Source: Thermoleophilia bacterium (lineage in GTDB: Bacteria > Actinomycetota > Thermoleophilia > Miltoncostaeales > Miltoncostaeaceae). Taken from it: a DNA stretch of 64,000 nt. The stretch is from assembly GCA_009694365.1 (NCBI GenBank), contig SHVE01000001.1:162798-226797 (forward strand). The letters are read 5' to 3'. Position 1 is the first letter of the stretch. Every line of letters begins with the position of its first letter. Shown piece after piece: positions 1-9,179 of this stretch. Position numbers and translations under genes: made by a program. The notes below the pieces were generated by a model, which worked only from the letters and a program-made list of their open reading frames with translations, ran no database searches and was not told the origin of the DNA.

Positions 1-2
1 TC

Positions 3-1979
3 GGCGAGCCCGGTGTGGGCAAAACGGCGATCGTGGAGGGGCTCGCACAGCGGATCGTGCACGGTGACGTGCCCGAGGGCCTCGCGGGCAAGCGGGTGAT
101 CTCCCTCGACATCGGTGCACTGATCGCGGGCGCAAAGTACCGGGGTGAGTTCGAGGACCGCCTCAAGGCCGTGCTCAAGGAGATCGCGGATGCCGAGGGC
201 GAGATCATCCTCTTCATCGACGAGGTCCACACCATCGTGGGGGCCGGCAAGGCAGAGGGGGCCGTTGATGCGGCCAACCTGCTGAAGCCCATGCTCGCCC
301 GCGGTGAACTCCGGGCCGTGGGCGCGACGACCCTCGACGAGTATCGCCGGTACATCGAGAAGGACGCCGCGCTCGAACGGCGCTTTCAGCCCGTCATGGT
401 GGGCGAGCCCTCGGTGGAGGACACCATCGCGATCCTCCGCGGATTGAAGGAGCGGTACGAAGTGCACCATGGCGTGCGAATCCAGGATGCGGCCCTTGTC
501 GCGGCCGCGCGCCTGTCGGATCGCTACATCACGTCGCGGTTCCTTCCCGACAAGGCCATCGACCTGATTGACGAATCCGCCAGCCGCCTCCGCATCGAGA
601 TCGACTCGGTTCCCGAGGAGATCGACGTCGCGCTGCGTCGCATCATCCAGCTGGAGATCGAGGAGAGGGCTCTTCAGGCCGAGACCGAGCCGGCAGCGGT
701 GGAACGGCGCGATCGCGTGGCCGCCGAGTTGGCGGATCTCCGCGAGTCGGCGGACGGCATGACGGCGGTGTGGGAGTCGGAGAAGGCGGCCATCACACGC
801 ATCCGGGACATCAAGGAGGACCTCGAGCGCGCACGGGTGGATGGCGAGCGGGCCGAGCGCGAGGCCGACCTCGAGGGTGCCGCGCGTCTGCGCTTCGGAA
901 CCATTCCCGAACTCGAGCGCGGGCTCGACGAGGCTCAGCAGGCACTCGACGACCGCCAGACCGATTGTCGCATGCTCAAGGAGGAGGTCACGGGTGATGA
1001 CGTGGCCGAGGTGGTGGCCGCGTGGACGGGGATTCCCGTCAACCGCTTGCTGGAGGCCGAGGTGGAGAAACTCGTGCACATGGAGGACCGCTTGCACGAG
1101 CGCGTGGTGGGGCAGGACGACGCCGTCGGGGCCGTGGCCAACGCGCTGCGCCGGTCGCGGGCCGGGCTCTCCGACCCCGCGCGGCCCATCGGCTCATTCA
1201 TTTTCCTCGGCCCCACCGGCGTCGGGAAAACCGAACTCGCCCGTGCGCTCGCGGAGTTCATGTTCGACGACGAGCGCGCGATGGTCCGCCTCGACATGAG
1301 CGAATACATGGAGAAGCACGCGGTGGCTCGGCTCATCGGGGCACCTCCCGGGTACGTCGGGTTTGAGGAGGGCGGTCAAGTCACCGAGGCCGTGCGCCGG
1401 CGCCCGTATTCGGTGGTGCTACTCGACGAGATCGAAAAGGCACACCCCGACGTGTTCAACGTGCTGCTGCAGGTACTGGACGACGGCCGTCTGACCGACG
1501 GCCAGGGCCGCGTCGTGGACTTCCGCCACACCGTCGTGATCATGACGTCCAACATCGGGAGCGAGTTCCTCGCCGCGGGCATCGACGAGTCGATCGCCTC
1601 TGAGCGTGTGCTCGGGGCGTTGCGCGATCACTTCCGCCCGGAGTTCCTCAACCGCGTGGACGAGATCGTGCAGTTCCGCCGTCTCGACCGGTCACACATC
1701 GATCGGGTGGTGGACATGCAAATGAAGCGACTCGTGCGTCGGCTCGCCGACCAGGACATCCGCATCACGCTCACGCCGGAGGCCCGGGACATGGTCGCCG
1801 ACGAGGGATACGACCCCGCCTACGGCGCCCGACCGCTCAAGCGGGTGATCCAGAAGCGCATTCAGGACCCGCTCGCCATGGACGTGCTCACCGGTGCGGT
1901 GAGGCCCGGCGACGACGTGGAGGTCGGCGTCGAGAACGGCGCTCTGACGATCGTGTCGCGGGAGCGCCCCGCGCCGTAG
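3..1979 (+). CDS. clpB: ClpB disaggregase, 5'-truncated by window edge
   Basis: This is the C-terminal part of the Hsp100 disaggregase ClpB, a hexameric AAA+ ATPase that pulls proteins out of aggregates together with DnaK. The frame is open from base 3, so the start lies outside the window. Visible are the first Walker A (GEPGVGKT, bases 3-26), Walker B (LFIDEVHT), a long charged coiled-coil middle domain (roughly bases 640-980) ending at TGIPV, and the second nucleotide-binding domain with GPTGVGKT and LLDEIEKAH. The coiled-coil M-domain favours ClpB over ClpA or ClpC, because ClpC has a much shorter insert. The C-terminus ends in the usual D2-small domain (YGARPLKR). No partner gene lies directly downstream on the same strand. 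Identification is secure; only the N-terminal domain cannot be seen. Confidence 0.96.
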   Translation, partial: GEPGVGKTAIVEGLAQRIVHGDVPEGLAGKRVISLDIGALIAGAKYRGEFEDRLKAVLKEIADAEGEIILFIDEVHTIVGAGKAEGAVDAANLLKPMLARGELRAVGATTLDEYRRYIEKDAALERRFQPVMVGEPSVEDTIAILRGLKERYEVHHGVRIQDAALVAAARLSDRYITSRFLPDKAIDLIDESASRLRIEIDSVPEEIDVALRRIIQLEIEERALQAETEPAAVERRDRVAAELADLRESADGMTAVWESEKAAITRIRDIKEDLERARVDGERAEREADLEGAARLRFGTIPELERGLDEAQQALDDRQTDCRMLKEEVTGDDVAEVVAAWTGIPVNRLLEAEVEKLVHMEDRLHERVVGQDDAVGAVANALRRSRAGLSDPARPIGSFIFLGPTGVGKTELARALAEFMFDDERAMVRLDMSEYMEKHAVARLIGAPPGYVGFEEGGQVTEAVRRRPYSVVLLDEIEKAHPDVFNVLLQVLDDGRLTDGQGRVVDFRHTVVIMTSNIGSEFLAAGIDESIASERVLGALRDHFRPEFLNRVDEIVQFRRLDRSHIDRVVDMQMKRLVRRLADQDIRITLTPEARDMVADEGYDPAYGARPLKRVIQKRIQDPLAMDVLTGAVRPGDDVEVGVENGALTIVSRERPAP

Positions 1980-2366
1980 CGCACCCTCGGCGCCCGTGTC
2001 GTCACGCACTGGGGGCCCGGGCCGGACCGGCGACGGAGGGTGGTGGTGCGGACTCCGGTCGGTCCGACGAGGACGTGGGGGCGTCTCCCCGGTTGCCTCC
2101 CGTCGTCTTCGGTCGTCAGGCGCCCACCGACGGTCACCATTCGCCCATGGAGTGCGCCGTTTGATTCGGCGACTACGGTGACGTTACCGGCTCCCTCCCG
2201 TGACGCGGGTACGCCCGGCGGTGCGACGGCGGATGACCCGCGAGTATCCGCTCCCGATGATGCGCGGGATCACCCATTGCGGGGTGCCCAATCCGGGGAG
2301 AGACTGCGCGGGGTGTCAGCCCAGATGCGGGACATCTGCCCGACCCCGACCGTGGGCGGCCACCAC
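1980..2366. other. Intergenic stretch, no gene seen
   Basis: These 387 bases separate clpB from a convergent membrane-protein gene. I see no frame with a credible start, ribosome binding site or domain, and no RNA signature. It should contain the clpB terminator, but no strong hairpin followed by a T-run is evident. Confidence 0.5.
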
Positions 2367-2807
2367 CTATCGGGGGCGGGGTCTCACCGCGCCGATGGAG
2401 GTGACGAGGGCCACGATGGCCGCCACCTGGGCGATGAAGATGCCCACATCGCGCGCGAGGAACTCGGCCGGGCCGGGCGGGCGCACCAGGCGCCATGCGA
2501 CAAGGGTCGTGGCCGCCAGCGCACAGGCGAAGCATGCCCACGCCAGCGTGCGCACGATGCCGGCGTCGAGCGCGACGGATCCGCGGACGCTGAGGTGAAT
2601 CAGACCGGACGCGACGACCGTGATGATCGCCAGCGCGAAGCCGACGCGCGCGAACACGCTGGCGTCCCACCCCGAACTCGCTGACGGTGCGAAGCGCGGG
2701 GCGACGTCGGCCGTGTACCACGGGAGGAACACGGCGATGGCGAGGATGGCGGCGGCCACGGCGATGATGCCGGGGCCGGATCCGCGGTCGGCGTCCCGGG
2801 TGCTCAT
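2367..2807 (-). CDS. Four-helix membrane protein, unknown function
   Basis: A 146-residue protein with four hydrophobic segments at about residues 14-33, 52-70, 86-105 and 120-138, and an RPRPR tail. This is the pattern of a small integral membrane protein with both ends inside. No family is recognised. The ATG at 2807 is preceded by a TAGGAT box ending 6 nt upstream and by no ribosome binding site, so the mRNA is probably leaderless. It is divergent from the GYD-domain gene, and the 63-base gap holds promoters for both. Confidence 0.75.
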   Translation of the reverse strand: MSTRDADRGSGPGIIAVAAAILAIAVFLPWYTADVAPRFAPSASSGWDASVFARVGFALAIITVVASGLIHLSVRGSVALDAGIVRTLAWACFACALAATTLVAWRLVRPPGPAEFLARDVGIFIAQVAAIVALVTSIGAVRPRPR

Positions 2808-2813
2808 GCCCCA

Positions 2814-2819
2814 ATCCTA
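2814..2819 (-). promoter_or_regulatory. -10 box (TAGGAT) of leaderless gene
   Basis: On the minus strand TAGGAT is followed by 6 nt and then the ATG at 2807, which places the transcription start at or next to the A of the start codon. Confidence 0.55.
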
Positions 2820-2870
2820 GACGGGGGTGCGGTAGGCTCAACGCATCCGGCCACGGCACGAGGAGACCAG

Positions 2871-3155
2871 GTGCCCACCTACATCTTGCTGAGCACGCTC
2901 AGCCCCCACGGGGCGGGCACGATCAAGGCGAACCCCCAGCGGGTTAAGGAAGTGAACGAAGAGATCGAGCAGATGGGCGCGAAGGTCATCCAGCAGTGGG
3001 CCGTCCTCGGTCCCTACGACTTCGTGAACATCGTCGAGGCCCCGGACGAGAAGGTCATCGCCCGGGTGTCGGTCGAACTCGCGGCGCGTGGAACGGCGCA
3101 CTTCCAGACGCTCACGGCCATTCCGGTCGACGAGTTCCTCGCCCTCCTCAAATGA
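2871..3155 (+). CDS. GYD-domain protein (copy 1)
   Basis: A 94-residue single-domain protein of the GYD family (ferredoxin-like, dimeric alpha/beta fold; biochemical role unknown). The family's signature region is present as GPYDFVNIVEAPDE, followed by the typical ARGTAHFQTLTAIP segment. It starts at a GTG with GAGGAG about 6 nt upstream, and a TAGGCT -10 box lies at 2832-2837. A clear paralogue sits at 48010-48294; the two share the MxTxILL(S/A)TLSP opening and the QWAVLG(P/S)YDF core. The family is often found beside metabolic or redox genes, but nothing adjacent here suggests a specific job. Confidence 0.88.
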   Translation: MPTYILLSTLSPHGAGTIKANPQRVKEVNEEIEQMGAKVIQQWAVLGPYDFVNIVEAPDEKVIARVSVELAARGTAHFQTLTAIPVDEFLALLK

Positions 3156-3392
3156 TCACATGCCCGGCCGCCGCCGCCTGATCGCCGGGGCGGGGCGGTT
3201 GGGTCGCGTCGCCCCGGCGATCGACGAGCGGGGGGAACGCATCCGGCCGTCCTCATGGGACCTCGTGGGCGCGTTACCCGAGGACCTCTGCCGTGCGCAG
3301 ATCGCGTGCCCGGCGGGCGGCGCCACGGCCGCCTGATGGCAGCAGCGGTGCCATGGACGTGGTCGGTGCTCATCCCGGCCCATCGCATCGTC

Positions 3393-4046
3393 GTGGGATT
3401 GTTAGGTGGTGAGATCGTGGAGAGTCGTGCGGCCACCAGCGCGGGCACCTTCGCGGCGTATCGCAAACTGGACGGCGCGGTGCCGGGAATGATCGCGTGG
3501 CCCAACACGGTCCTCCTCGAGGGACCGGAGATCGTGATCGTGGATCCCGGGTATCAGACTCAGGGGGACATCCTCGACGGCGTGCTCCGGGCACGCGGCC
3601 TCCACCCCGCCGACATCCGGACGGTCGTGATGACGCACCTGCACTCTGACCACCTGAGCGCATTGCCCCAGTTGCCCGGGGTGACCCGCGTTGTGGTCCA
3701 CGAGAACGAGCTGGACACCAACCATGCCCGGCGCCAACGTGGCATCCTGGATGAGGCGCCACTCGACGTGGTGAAGGGGGATTCGGGGGCGATCCTCCCG
3801 GGAATCACCTGGTTCCACACTCCGGGGCACGCACCGGGTCACATCGCGGTGGTGGCGGAGTGCACGGACACACGCCTCGTGGTGGCCGGCGACACGATGG
3901 GCCCCGATCCCTCGTGGTTCCGCGACATGGACGGTCCGGCAACGCTTCCCGAGCGGGAGGCGCATATCGCGGCGTGGCGACGCATTCGCGCCCTCTCGCC
4001 CGCCGTGATCGTGCCGGGGCACTACGAGCCGTTCGCCATTCAGTAG
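3393..4046 (+). CDS. Metallo-beta-lactamase fold hydrolase
   Basis: A metal-dependent hydrolase of the metallo-beta-lactamase superfamily. The zinc-binding HLHSDH motif is intact, with a later histidine in HTPGHAPGH, an aspartate in AGDTMG and a final VPGHYEP histidine, so both metal sites look complete. The substrate is unknown; short soluble members of this type act on thioesters, lactones or phosphodiesters. The start is uncertain. GTG at 3393 gives 217 residues beginning just before the first beta strand, GTG at 3417 would also work, and the frame stays open upstream to 3255. No strong ribosome binding site decides the matter. A membrane-protein gene follows 59 nt later. Confidence 0.85.
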   Translation: MGLLGGEIVESRAATSAGTFAAYRKLDGAVPGMIAWPNTVLLEGPEIVIVDPGYQTQGDILDGVLRARGLHPADIRTVVMTHLHSDHLSALPQLPGVTRVVVHENELDTNHARRQRGILDEAPLDVVKGDSGAILPGITWFHTPGHAPGHIAVVAECTDTRLVVAGDTMGPDPSWFRDMDGPATLPEREAHIAAWRRIRALSPAVIVPGHYEPFAIQ

Positions 4047-4105
4047 GAAGGGACATCCCCGGTGGCGGCGAAAGGCCCTCCGTCGAAGCGTCCCAAGGAG
4101 CACCG

Positions 4106-4492
4106 GTGGACATGCAGCGGATCACACGTGAACAGAAGATGCTGGCAGCGGCGGTGGCGATGCTGCTCTTCATCATCTCCCTGTTCCTCACATGGCAGAC
4201 GTTCGGGTCCATCTCGGGTTCCGGCGCCGATCTCGGGTCATGGCCATTGGCGCTGATCCTCGCGCTCGTGGCCGGTGGGATCCTGGCGGCGGATGCCCTC
4301 GGTATGGACATCCCGCTCCGCAACGTCAACCTTTTCGCGCTGACCACGTACCTGATGTCGCTGCTGGTCTTCTACATGCTGGTGTGGATCTTCGCCATCG
4401 ATGGGCTCTCATACGGTGTCTGGCTGGCGCTCATCTTCTCGGTCGTGGGTCTGGTGCTGTCGTACTCGCTGTTTCGTGAGGACCGCCGGTAA
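4106..4492 (+). CDS. Four-helix membrane protein, unknown function
   Basis: A 128-residue protein with four transmembrane segments at about residues 12-30, 46-64, 76-97 and 105-122, separated by short loops, and a basic C-terminus (REDRR). I chose GTG at 4106 because AAGGAG ends 5 nt upstream at 4100; the in-frame ATG at 4112 is an alternative. No family is recognised. It sits 59 nt after the metallo-hydrolase gene on the same strand and may be co-transcribed with it. Confidence 0.8.
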   Translation: MDMQRITREQKMLAAAVAMLLFIISLFLTWQTFGSISGSGADLGSWPLALILALVAGGILAADALGMDIPLRNVNLFALTTYLMSLLVFYMLVWIFAIDGLSYGVWLALIFSVVGLVLSYSLFREDRR

Positions 4493-4600
4493 CACGGTCC
4501 GGGCGGCGGCGATGCCCTCGGGAGACTCGGCCCCACGGCCCGTGGTGGACCACTCGGAGGGCCGTGCTACCACGTTTCGCCGACAGAGATCCTCGCCGCC

Positions 4601-4773
4601 GTGCTCGGCGGCCTGTGGATCGTCGCGGTCTGTCGGCCGTTGTTCACCGTCGGTGGCCACGATGTTCGCGACGGGGACGTGATCGACTCATCGCCTCGCT
4701 GGTTGTCGCGGCGGCGGCCACGTTTATTGCGGTTGGTACCTGGCGAACGGCTCGGGGCCCGGAGTCGGTCTAG
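4601..4773 (+). pseudogene. Small membrane protein broken by a frameshift
   Basis: Two hydrophobic helices are encoded in different frames. Frame 2 (from 4601 or just before) reads VLGGLWIVAVCRPLFTVGG, and frame 1 then reads LIASLVVAAAATFIAVGTW and ends at the TAG at 4771-4773. The switch falls at the GGGG run at 4673-4676, where one extra G would restore a single frame. A two-helix protein was probably encoded here. No ATG or GTG with a ribosome binding site exists upstream in frame 2, so the true start is unclear. It is either an assembly error or a decayed gene. Confidence 0.35.
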
Positions 4774-4808
4774 GATGCACGGGCAGCACGGGACCAAGGA
4801 GGCACATG

Positions 4809-5036
4809 ATGGGCTTAATGGACAGGGCGAAAGATGCGGCCCGGAAGGGCGCGGCAGAAGCGCGCGAACGCGGCGAGGAGTTGTTGCTCAAGCGTAAGTT
4901 CAACGCCCTTGCAGAAGATCTCGGCCATGTGACGTACCGTCAGCACGATGGCATGAGCGGTCTTGAGGGCGAGGCGGACAGTCTGGTCGCCCAGATGAAG
5001 GCCGTTCGCGCCGAGATCGACGTACTCGTCGGCTAG
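4809..5036 (+). CDS. Small soluble helical protein
   Basis: A protein of about 75 residues rich in Ala, Arg, Glu and Lys with no hydrophobic segment. It is predicted by eye to be helical or coiled coil (RAKDAARKGAAEARERGEEL). The start is ATG 4809, with AAGGAGG at 4796-4802; ATG 4806 would leave only 3 nt. No family is recognised. The second half (LEGEADSLVAQMKAVRAEID) again has a heptad-like pattern, so self-association is plausible. Confidence 0.72.
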   Translation: MGLMDRAKDAARKGAAEARERGEELLLKRKFNALAEDLGHVTYRQHDGMSGLEGEADSLVAQMKAVRAEIDVLVG

Positions 5037-5170
5037 GTGGTAGCTCGCCCATGTCGTGACTCGGGCGTGCCCGGGTCACGTGGCGTGCTTGGCGGTTCGT
5101 AGTTCCGGACATCACCGCACCCCTCGTCGACTTTGCCACCGGCATCGTCGGTTCGTACGGCGCGTGGGCC

Positions 5171-5740
5171 GTGCTGGTGCTCATGGTCCTCGAGAGTGCG
5201 TGCATCCCGGTTCCCAGTGAGGCCATCATGGTCTTCGGGGGGTTCCTCGCCGGGCAGGGCACGGTCTCGTTCACCGCCGTGGTAGTGGCCGGCGTGGCGG
5301 GCAACGTGGTGGGGTCGTGGATCGCATGGTGGGTGGGTCGGGAGAAGGGGCGCACCTGGGCACTGCGTTGGCGTTGGCTGCACATCACGCCCGCCCGCCT
5401 GGACATGGCAGACCGGTGGTTTGAGAGGTACGGATCGTGGGCGGTGCTCATCTCCCGGTGCCTGCCCATCATTCGCACGTTCATTTCGCTCCCCGCGGGC
5501 ATCGCGCGCATGCCGTTCTGGCGTTTCACCGTGCTCACGGTGATCGGGTGCATCCCCTGGGTTCTGCTCCTCGCGTGGGCCGGGCTTCAGGTGGGTGACA
5601 ACTGGGAAACGCTGCAGCACAACTTCCACTGGTTCGACTACGCGGTCGCGCTCGCCATGGTCGTGGGCGCGGTCTGGCTGTTCGTGCGGCACCGGGCGCG
5701 TCGGAACCCCGCGGCGCCGGCCGGGGGCGCCGAGGGGTGA
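5171..5740 (+). CDS. DedA-family membrane protein
   Basis: An integral membrane protein of the DedA/SNARE-associated family (undecaprenyl-phosphate or phospholipid translocation in characterised members). Family marks are present: ESACIPVPSEAIMVFGGF, the re-entrant glycine-rich stretch GVAGNVVGSWIAW, the arginine motif SRCLPIIRTFISLPAG, and WRFTVLTVIGCIPW. The given start is GTG 5171, but homology by eye continues upstream in the same frame to about 5111 (ITAPLVDFATGIVGSYGAWA), and no ATG, GTG or TTG occurs in that stretch after the stop at 5057. Either an unusual start (ATC at 5111) or an indel is involved. The kinase gene follows 4 nt later. Confidence 0.85.
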   Translation: MLVLMVLESACIPVPSEAIMVFGGFLAGQGTVSFTAVVVAGVAGNVVGSWIAWWVGREKGRTWALRWRWLHITPARLDMADRWFERYGSWAVLISRCLPIIRTFISLPAGIARMPFWRFTVLTVIGCIPWVLLLAWAGLQVGDNWETLQHNFHWFDYAVALAMVVGAVWLFVRHRARRNPAAPAGGAEG

Positions 5741-5744
5741 CCCC

Positions 5745-6947
5745 GTGACGGCGGTTGCGTGGGTCATCGCGGTTGTAGCCCTCGGTCTGGCGGTGTGGGG
5801 GACGATCTCGGCACGACGTGCCCGCGTGGCGGCGGTGGTCGCCACGCGGCGCGCATGGAGTGCTGCGGCCGAGCCCGCCGGTGAGCGCCTCGCGACGGCC
5901 TTCGCGGCCCTCCCGGTATCCGTACTGGTGGTGGACGCGTCCGCCGTGATCACGGATGTCAATCGCCGTGCCGCCGACGTCTTCCCACTGGTCGCGCCGG
6001 GCATGGGGGTGCTCGAGGCATTCGGTGACCACCTGTTGGCAGGGCGTATGCGCGACGCCTTGCGCGTGGGCGACCCCGCCGAGTTCGACCTGCGCCTGTA
6101 CGTGGAGGGGCGTCAGACGTTCCGTGTGGTGATCGTCCCGTTCGACGGCGCAGATGGACGCGAGGCGCTGTTGTACCTGCGTGACACGAGTGAGGTGACG
6201 GCGTACCAGGAACTCCGGTCGCAGTTCGTCGCCAACGTCTCGCACGAACTGCGCACTCCTCTCACCGGTATGCGCGGAATGCTCGAGGCGCTCGAAGACC
6301 CGGACATTCCGACCGAGGTTCGGCTCGACTTCGCGCACCGGGCACGCCTGGAGTCGGAGCGGCTCGAGGCGCTCATCGACGACGTCCTCTTCCTGTCCGA
6401 GCTCGAGGCCGCTCAGGGCGACCCGGTGGGCGCTCGAAGCGACATGGGCGAGATCGCAGGTGTCGTCGTCGGTGAACTGGCGGCGGAGGCGGTGGAGAAG
6501 GGCGTATCCGTGGACGTGGAGGCCGCCAACGGGGCGTGGACGGCGCTCACGGATCGCATGGCCCGTACGGTGGTGCGCAACCTTGTAGAAAATGCCATTT
6601 GCTATGCGGGTCCCGGGGCCACCGCTGTGGTGCGCGTGCGCCGGGTCGGTGACATGGTGGACGTGGAGGTGGTGGACGACGGCCTCGGGATCCCCGAGAA
6701 GTCCGTTCCCCATGTGTTTGAGCGCTTTTATCGCGCAGATCCATCCCGATCGCGCAGTGTGGGTGGCACGGGCCTCGGTCTCTCGATCGTCAAGCACATC
6801 GCCGATCGGCTGGGCGGCACCGCGCGGCTGTCATCACGCGAGGGATTCGGGACCACCGTGACGGTGAGCATTCCCGCCGTGGACCCACCGGTGACCGATG
6901 TCCCCGGTGGCCGCGGGGACGCTCCCGGCACCCGCCTGCGTTGGTAA
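5745..6947 (+). CDS. PhoR-like sensor histidine kinase
   Basis: A 400-residue membrane-bound sensor kinase. It has one N-terminal transmembrane segment (residues 4-22), a PAS-like sensor domain (about 50-150), and a HisKA dimerisation domain with the phospho-acceptor His167 in SHELRTPLTG. The ATPase domain shows NLVENAI, DDGLGIP, FERFYRAD and GGTGLGLSIV boxes. The layout matches PhoR/ResE-type kinases, which often answer phosphate or redox signals. GTG 5745 is 4 nt past the DedA stop with GAGGGG upstream. No response regulator is adjacent, so its partner lies elsewhere or it works with a distant regulator. Confidence 0.92.
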   Translation: MTAVAWVIAVVALGLAVWGTISARRARVAAVVATRRAWSAAAEPAGERLATAFAALPVSVLVVDASAVITDVNRRAADVFPLVAPGMGVLEAFGDHLLAGRMRDALRVGDPAEFDLRLYVEGRQTFRVVIVPFDGADGREALLYLRDTSEVTAYQELRSQFVANVSHELRTPLTGMRGMLEALEDPDIPTEVRLDFAHRARLESERLEALIDDVLFLSELEAAQGDPVGARSDMGEIAGVVVGELAAEAVEKGVSVDVEAANGAWTALTDRMARTVVRNLVENAICYAGPGATAVVRVRRVGDMVDVEVVDDGLGIPEKSVPHVFERFYRADPSRSRSVGGTGLGLSIVKHIADRLGGTARLSSREGFGTTVTVSIPAVDPPVTDVPGGRGDAPGTRLRW

Positions 6948-6996
6948 CGTCGGTCGTCGTTTCGATGAGGCTCCGACGTGGGCCGGGAAGGATCTG

Positions 6997-8103
6997 ATGG
7001 GGATACCCCTGATGGACATCCGTGCGCAGTACGCCCCGCTCCGGGGCCAGTTGGATGCCGCGTTCGCGGGGATCTTGGATTCCGGCACCTTCATCCTCGG
7101 TCCGGAGGTCGCGGCAATTGAGGCGGAGGTCTCCGCAATCCTCGGCAACCGCCCCTGCGTGGGAGTGGCCAACGGCACCGACGCCCTCGTTATCGCTCTC
7201 CAGGCGCTCGGGGTTCAGCCGGGGGATGAGGTCATCACCACCCCGTATACCTTCTACGCCACGGCCGAGGCCATTGCGCGCCACGGCGCCACGCCCGTGT
7301 TTGTGGATGTGGAGCCGGTGGGCGCGTGCATCGACCCGGACCTGATCGAGGAGAAGATCACCGAACGCACGAAGGCGATCATCCCGGTGCACATCTTCGG
7401 CCACGCCGCCAGCATGACCTCCATCCTCACGACCGCGGCAGAGAACAACCTGTCGGTCATCGAGGACGCTGCCCAGGCGTTCGGGTCGGCCGATGGCGAG
7501 TGGCCGGTGGGCACGATGGGTGACATCGCCACCTTCTCCTTCTTCCCCACCAAGAACTTCCCCGGGATCGGTGACGGCGGCATGGTCGCTTGTCGCGACG
7601 CGGATCTGGGCAACCTCGTAAGGCGCCTGCGCTTCCACGGTTCGGAGGACAAGCAGACGTTCACGGAGGTGGGCTACAACTCCCGGCTCGACGAGATCCA
7701 AGCCGCCGCCGTGCGCATCTTCCTGCCCCACGTCGTGGACTGGAACGACCGTCGCCGCCAGGTGGCCGAGTGGTACCGCGAGGCGGGTCTTGGTAACTAC
7801 ATGACCCTGCCGGGCGAGTGCCCCGGAGTGCGTCATATCTACCACCTGTACGTGGCCCGCCATCCCGAGCGCGATCGGGTTCGCGTGCTGCTGGCGGAGG
7901 ACGGGATCGGTGCGGTCGCCTACTACGGAACGCCCATGCACCTGCAGCCGGTGTTCCGGCACCTGGGATATTCCGCCGGTGATCTGCCAGTGGCGGAGGA
8001 GTGGGCGAGTACCGGTCTGGCACTGCCCATGCACCCCAATCTCACCCGCGAGCAGGTGGACGAGGTCGTGGCCGCCGTCGGGCGCGCCGTCGACCGCCTC
8101 TAG
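6997..8103 (+). CDS. DegT/DnrJ/EryC1 sugar aminotransferase
   Basis: A PLP-dependent aminotransferase of the DegT/DnrJ/EryC1/StrS family, which converts keto-sugar nucleotides to amino sugars for cell-surface glycans. It is 368 residues, normal for the family. The PLP lysine is Lys186 in FFPTKNFPGIGDGG, and the cofactor-contacting DAAQ motif includes Asp157. The start is ATG 6997 with GGAAGGA upstream. It heads a compact polysaccharide cassette with a DUF354 protein and a membrane-anchored epimerase/dehydratase, whose product class (4-keto sugars) is a typical substrate for this enzyme. Confidence 0.93.
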   Translation: MGIPLMDIRAQYAPLRGQLDAAFAGILDSGTFILGPEVAAIEAEVSAILGNRPCVGVANGTDALVIALQALGVQPGDEVITTPYTFYATAEAIARHGATPVFVDVEPVGACIDPDLIEEKITERTKAIIPVHIFGHAASMTSILTTAAENNLSVIEDAAQAFGSADGEWPVGTMGDIATFSFFPTKNFPGIGDGGMVACRDADLGNLVRRLRFHGSEDKQTFTEVGYNSRLDEIQAAAVRIFLPHVVDWNDRRRQVAEWYREAGLGNYMTLPGECPGVRHIYHLYVARHPERDRVRVLLAEDGIGAVAYYGTPMHLQPVFRHLGYSAGDLPVAEEWASTGLALPMHPNLTREQVDEVVAAVGRAVDRL

Positions 8104-8126
8104 ACGCCACCGAAGGGGTCATCGCT

Positions 8127-9179
8127 ATCCGGATCTGGATCGACGCAACCAACTCTCCCCACGTGCTCATCTTCCGTCCGCTCATCCGGCGGATGGAGGA
8201 GCGCGGGCACGAGGTGGTGGTGACGTCGCGGGACTTCGCACAGACCATCGGGCTGCTCGACAAGTACGGGCTCGCGCATCGCCACGTCGGTGCCCACGGC
8301 GGCGGCAGCCTCATGGGCAAGGCGAGCGCCATGGCGTCGCGATCGTCGCAACTGGCAAGGATGGCGCGGGCGGAGCGCTTCGACCTCGCGGTGGCGCACG
8401 GCAGCACCGACCAACCCGTGGCGGCGCGCCTCGCTGGGATTCCGCAGGTAACGATGTTCGACTACGAGTTCGCTGCGGCCATGCACCACCTGAACGGCCG
8501 ACTGGCCACGCGGGTGCTGGTCCCCGACGCCATTCCCGAGGCGGCACTTGCCCGGTACGGGATCCGCTCCCCGAAACTCATCCGCTACCCGGGGCTGAAG
8601 GAGGAGTACTACCTCGCCGACGATCCGCCGGACCCCGGTGTGGCGGCGGAGTTGGGGCTCGACCCCGACAAGGTCATCGTGGTGCTGCGACCGCCGCCCG
8701 AGGTGACGCTGTACCACCGGGGCGCATCCACCGATCTGTTCGCCCGCGTGGTGGACCACCTCGAGGCGCACGCCGATCGCGTGCAGGTCGTGGCCCTTCC
8801 GCGCATCGACGCCCAGCGGGAGGCCCTCGGCCGACGCGGCGTCATCGTCCCGGACCGGCCGGTTGACGGACCCGGCCTCATCTGGGCGTCCGATCTGGTG
8901 GTGAGCGCCGGGGGCACCATGAATCGCGAGGCCGTGGCGCTGGGCGTTCCGGCCTACAGCCCGTTCGCCGGCCGCGTGGGGGCGGTTGACGCCCGCCTTT
9001 TCGCGGAGGGTCGAATGCGCCGGCTCACGGATCCGGACGATCTCGTGCTTGAGCGCCGCGAGCGTATGGCGCCGCCGCCCATGCGCGACCCCGATCTGCT
9101 CGTGGACCTCATCCTTGGGGCGCGTAACACACGCCGTTCGGGCCGTCGCCCGACTTCCCCTAGGATTGGCGGCGAATGA
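8127..9179 (+). CDS. DUF354 glycosyltransferase-like protein, ATC start
   Basis: A 350-residue member of the DUF354 family, resembling GT-B glycosyltransferases or UDP-GlcNAc 2-epimerases. The N-terminus reads (M)RIWIDATNSPHVLIFRP, the hallmark opening of the family, followed by HGSTDQPVAARL and a C-terminal nucleotide-binding-like SAGGTMNREA. That conserved opening starts exactly at an ATC codon (8127) with AAGGGG 8 nt upstream, and the frame has no ATG, GTG or TTG between the previous stop and the family's core. I therefore propose a non-canonical ATC start. The stop overlaps the next start by ATGA, so the cassette is translationally coupled. Confidence 0.82.
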   Translation: MRIWIDATNSPHVLIFRPLIRRMEERGHEVVVTSRDFAQTIGLLDKYGLAHRHVGAHGGGSLMGKASAMASRSSQLARMARAERFDLAVAHGSTDQPVAARLAGIPQVTMFDYEFAAAMHHLNGRLATRVLVPDAIPEAALARYGIRSPKLIRYPGLKEEYYLADDPPDPGVAAELGLDPDKVIVVLRPPPEVTLYHRGASTDLFARVVDHLEAHADRVQVVALPRIDAQREALGRRGVIVPDRPVDGPGLIWASDLVVSAGGTMNREAVALGVPAYSPFAGRVGAVDARLFAEGRMRRLTDPDDLVLERRERMAPPPMRDPDLLVDLILGARNTRRSGRRPTSPRIGGE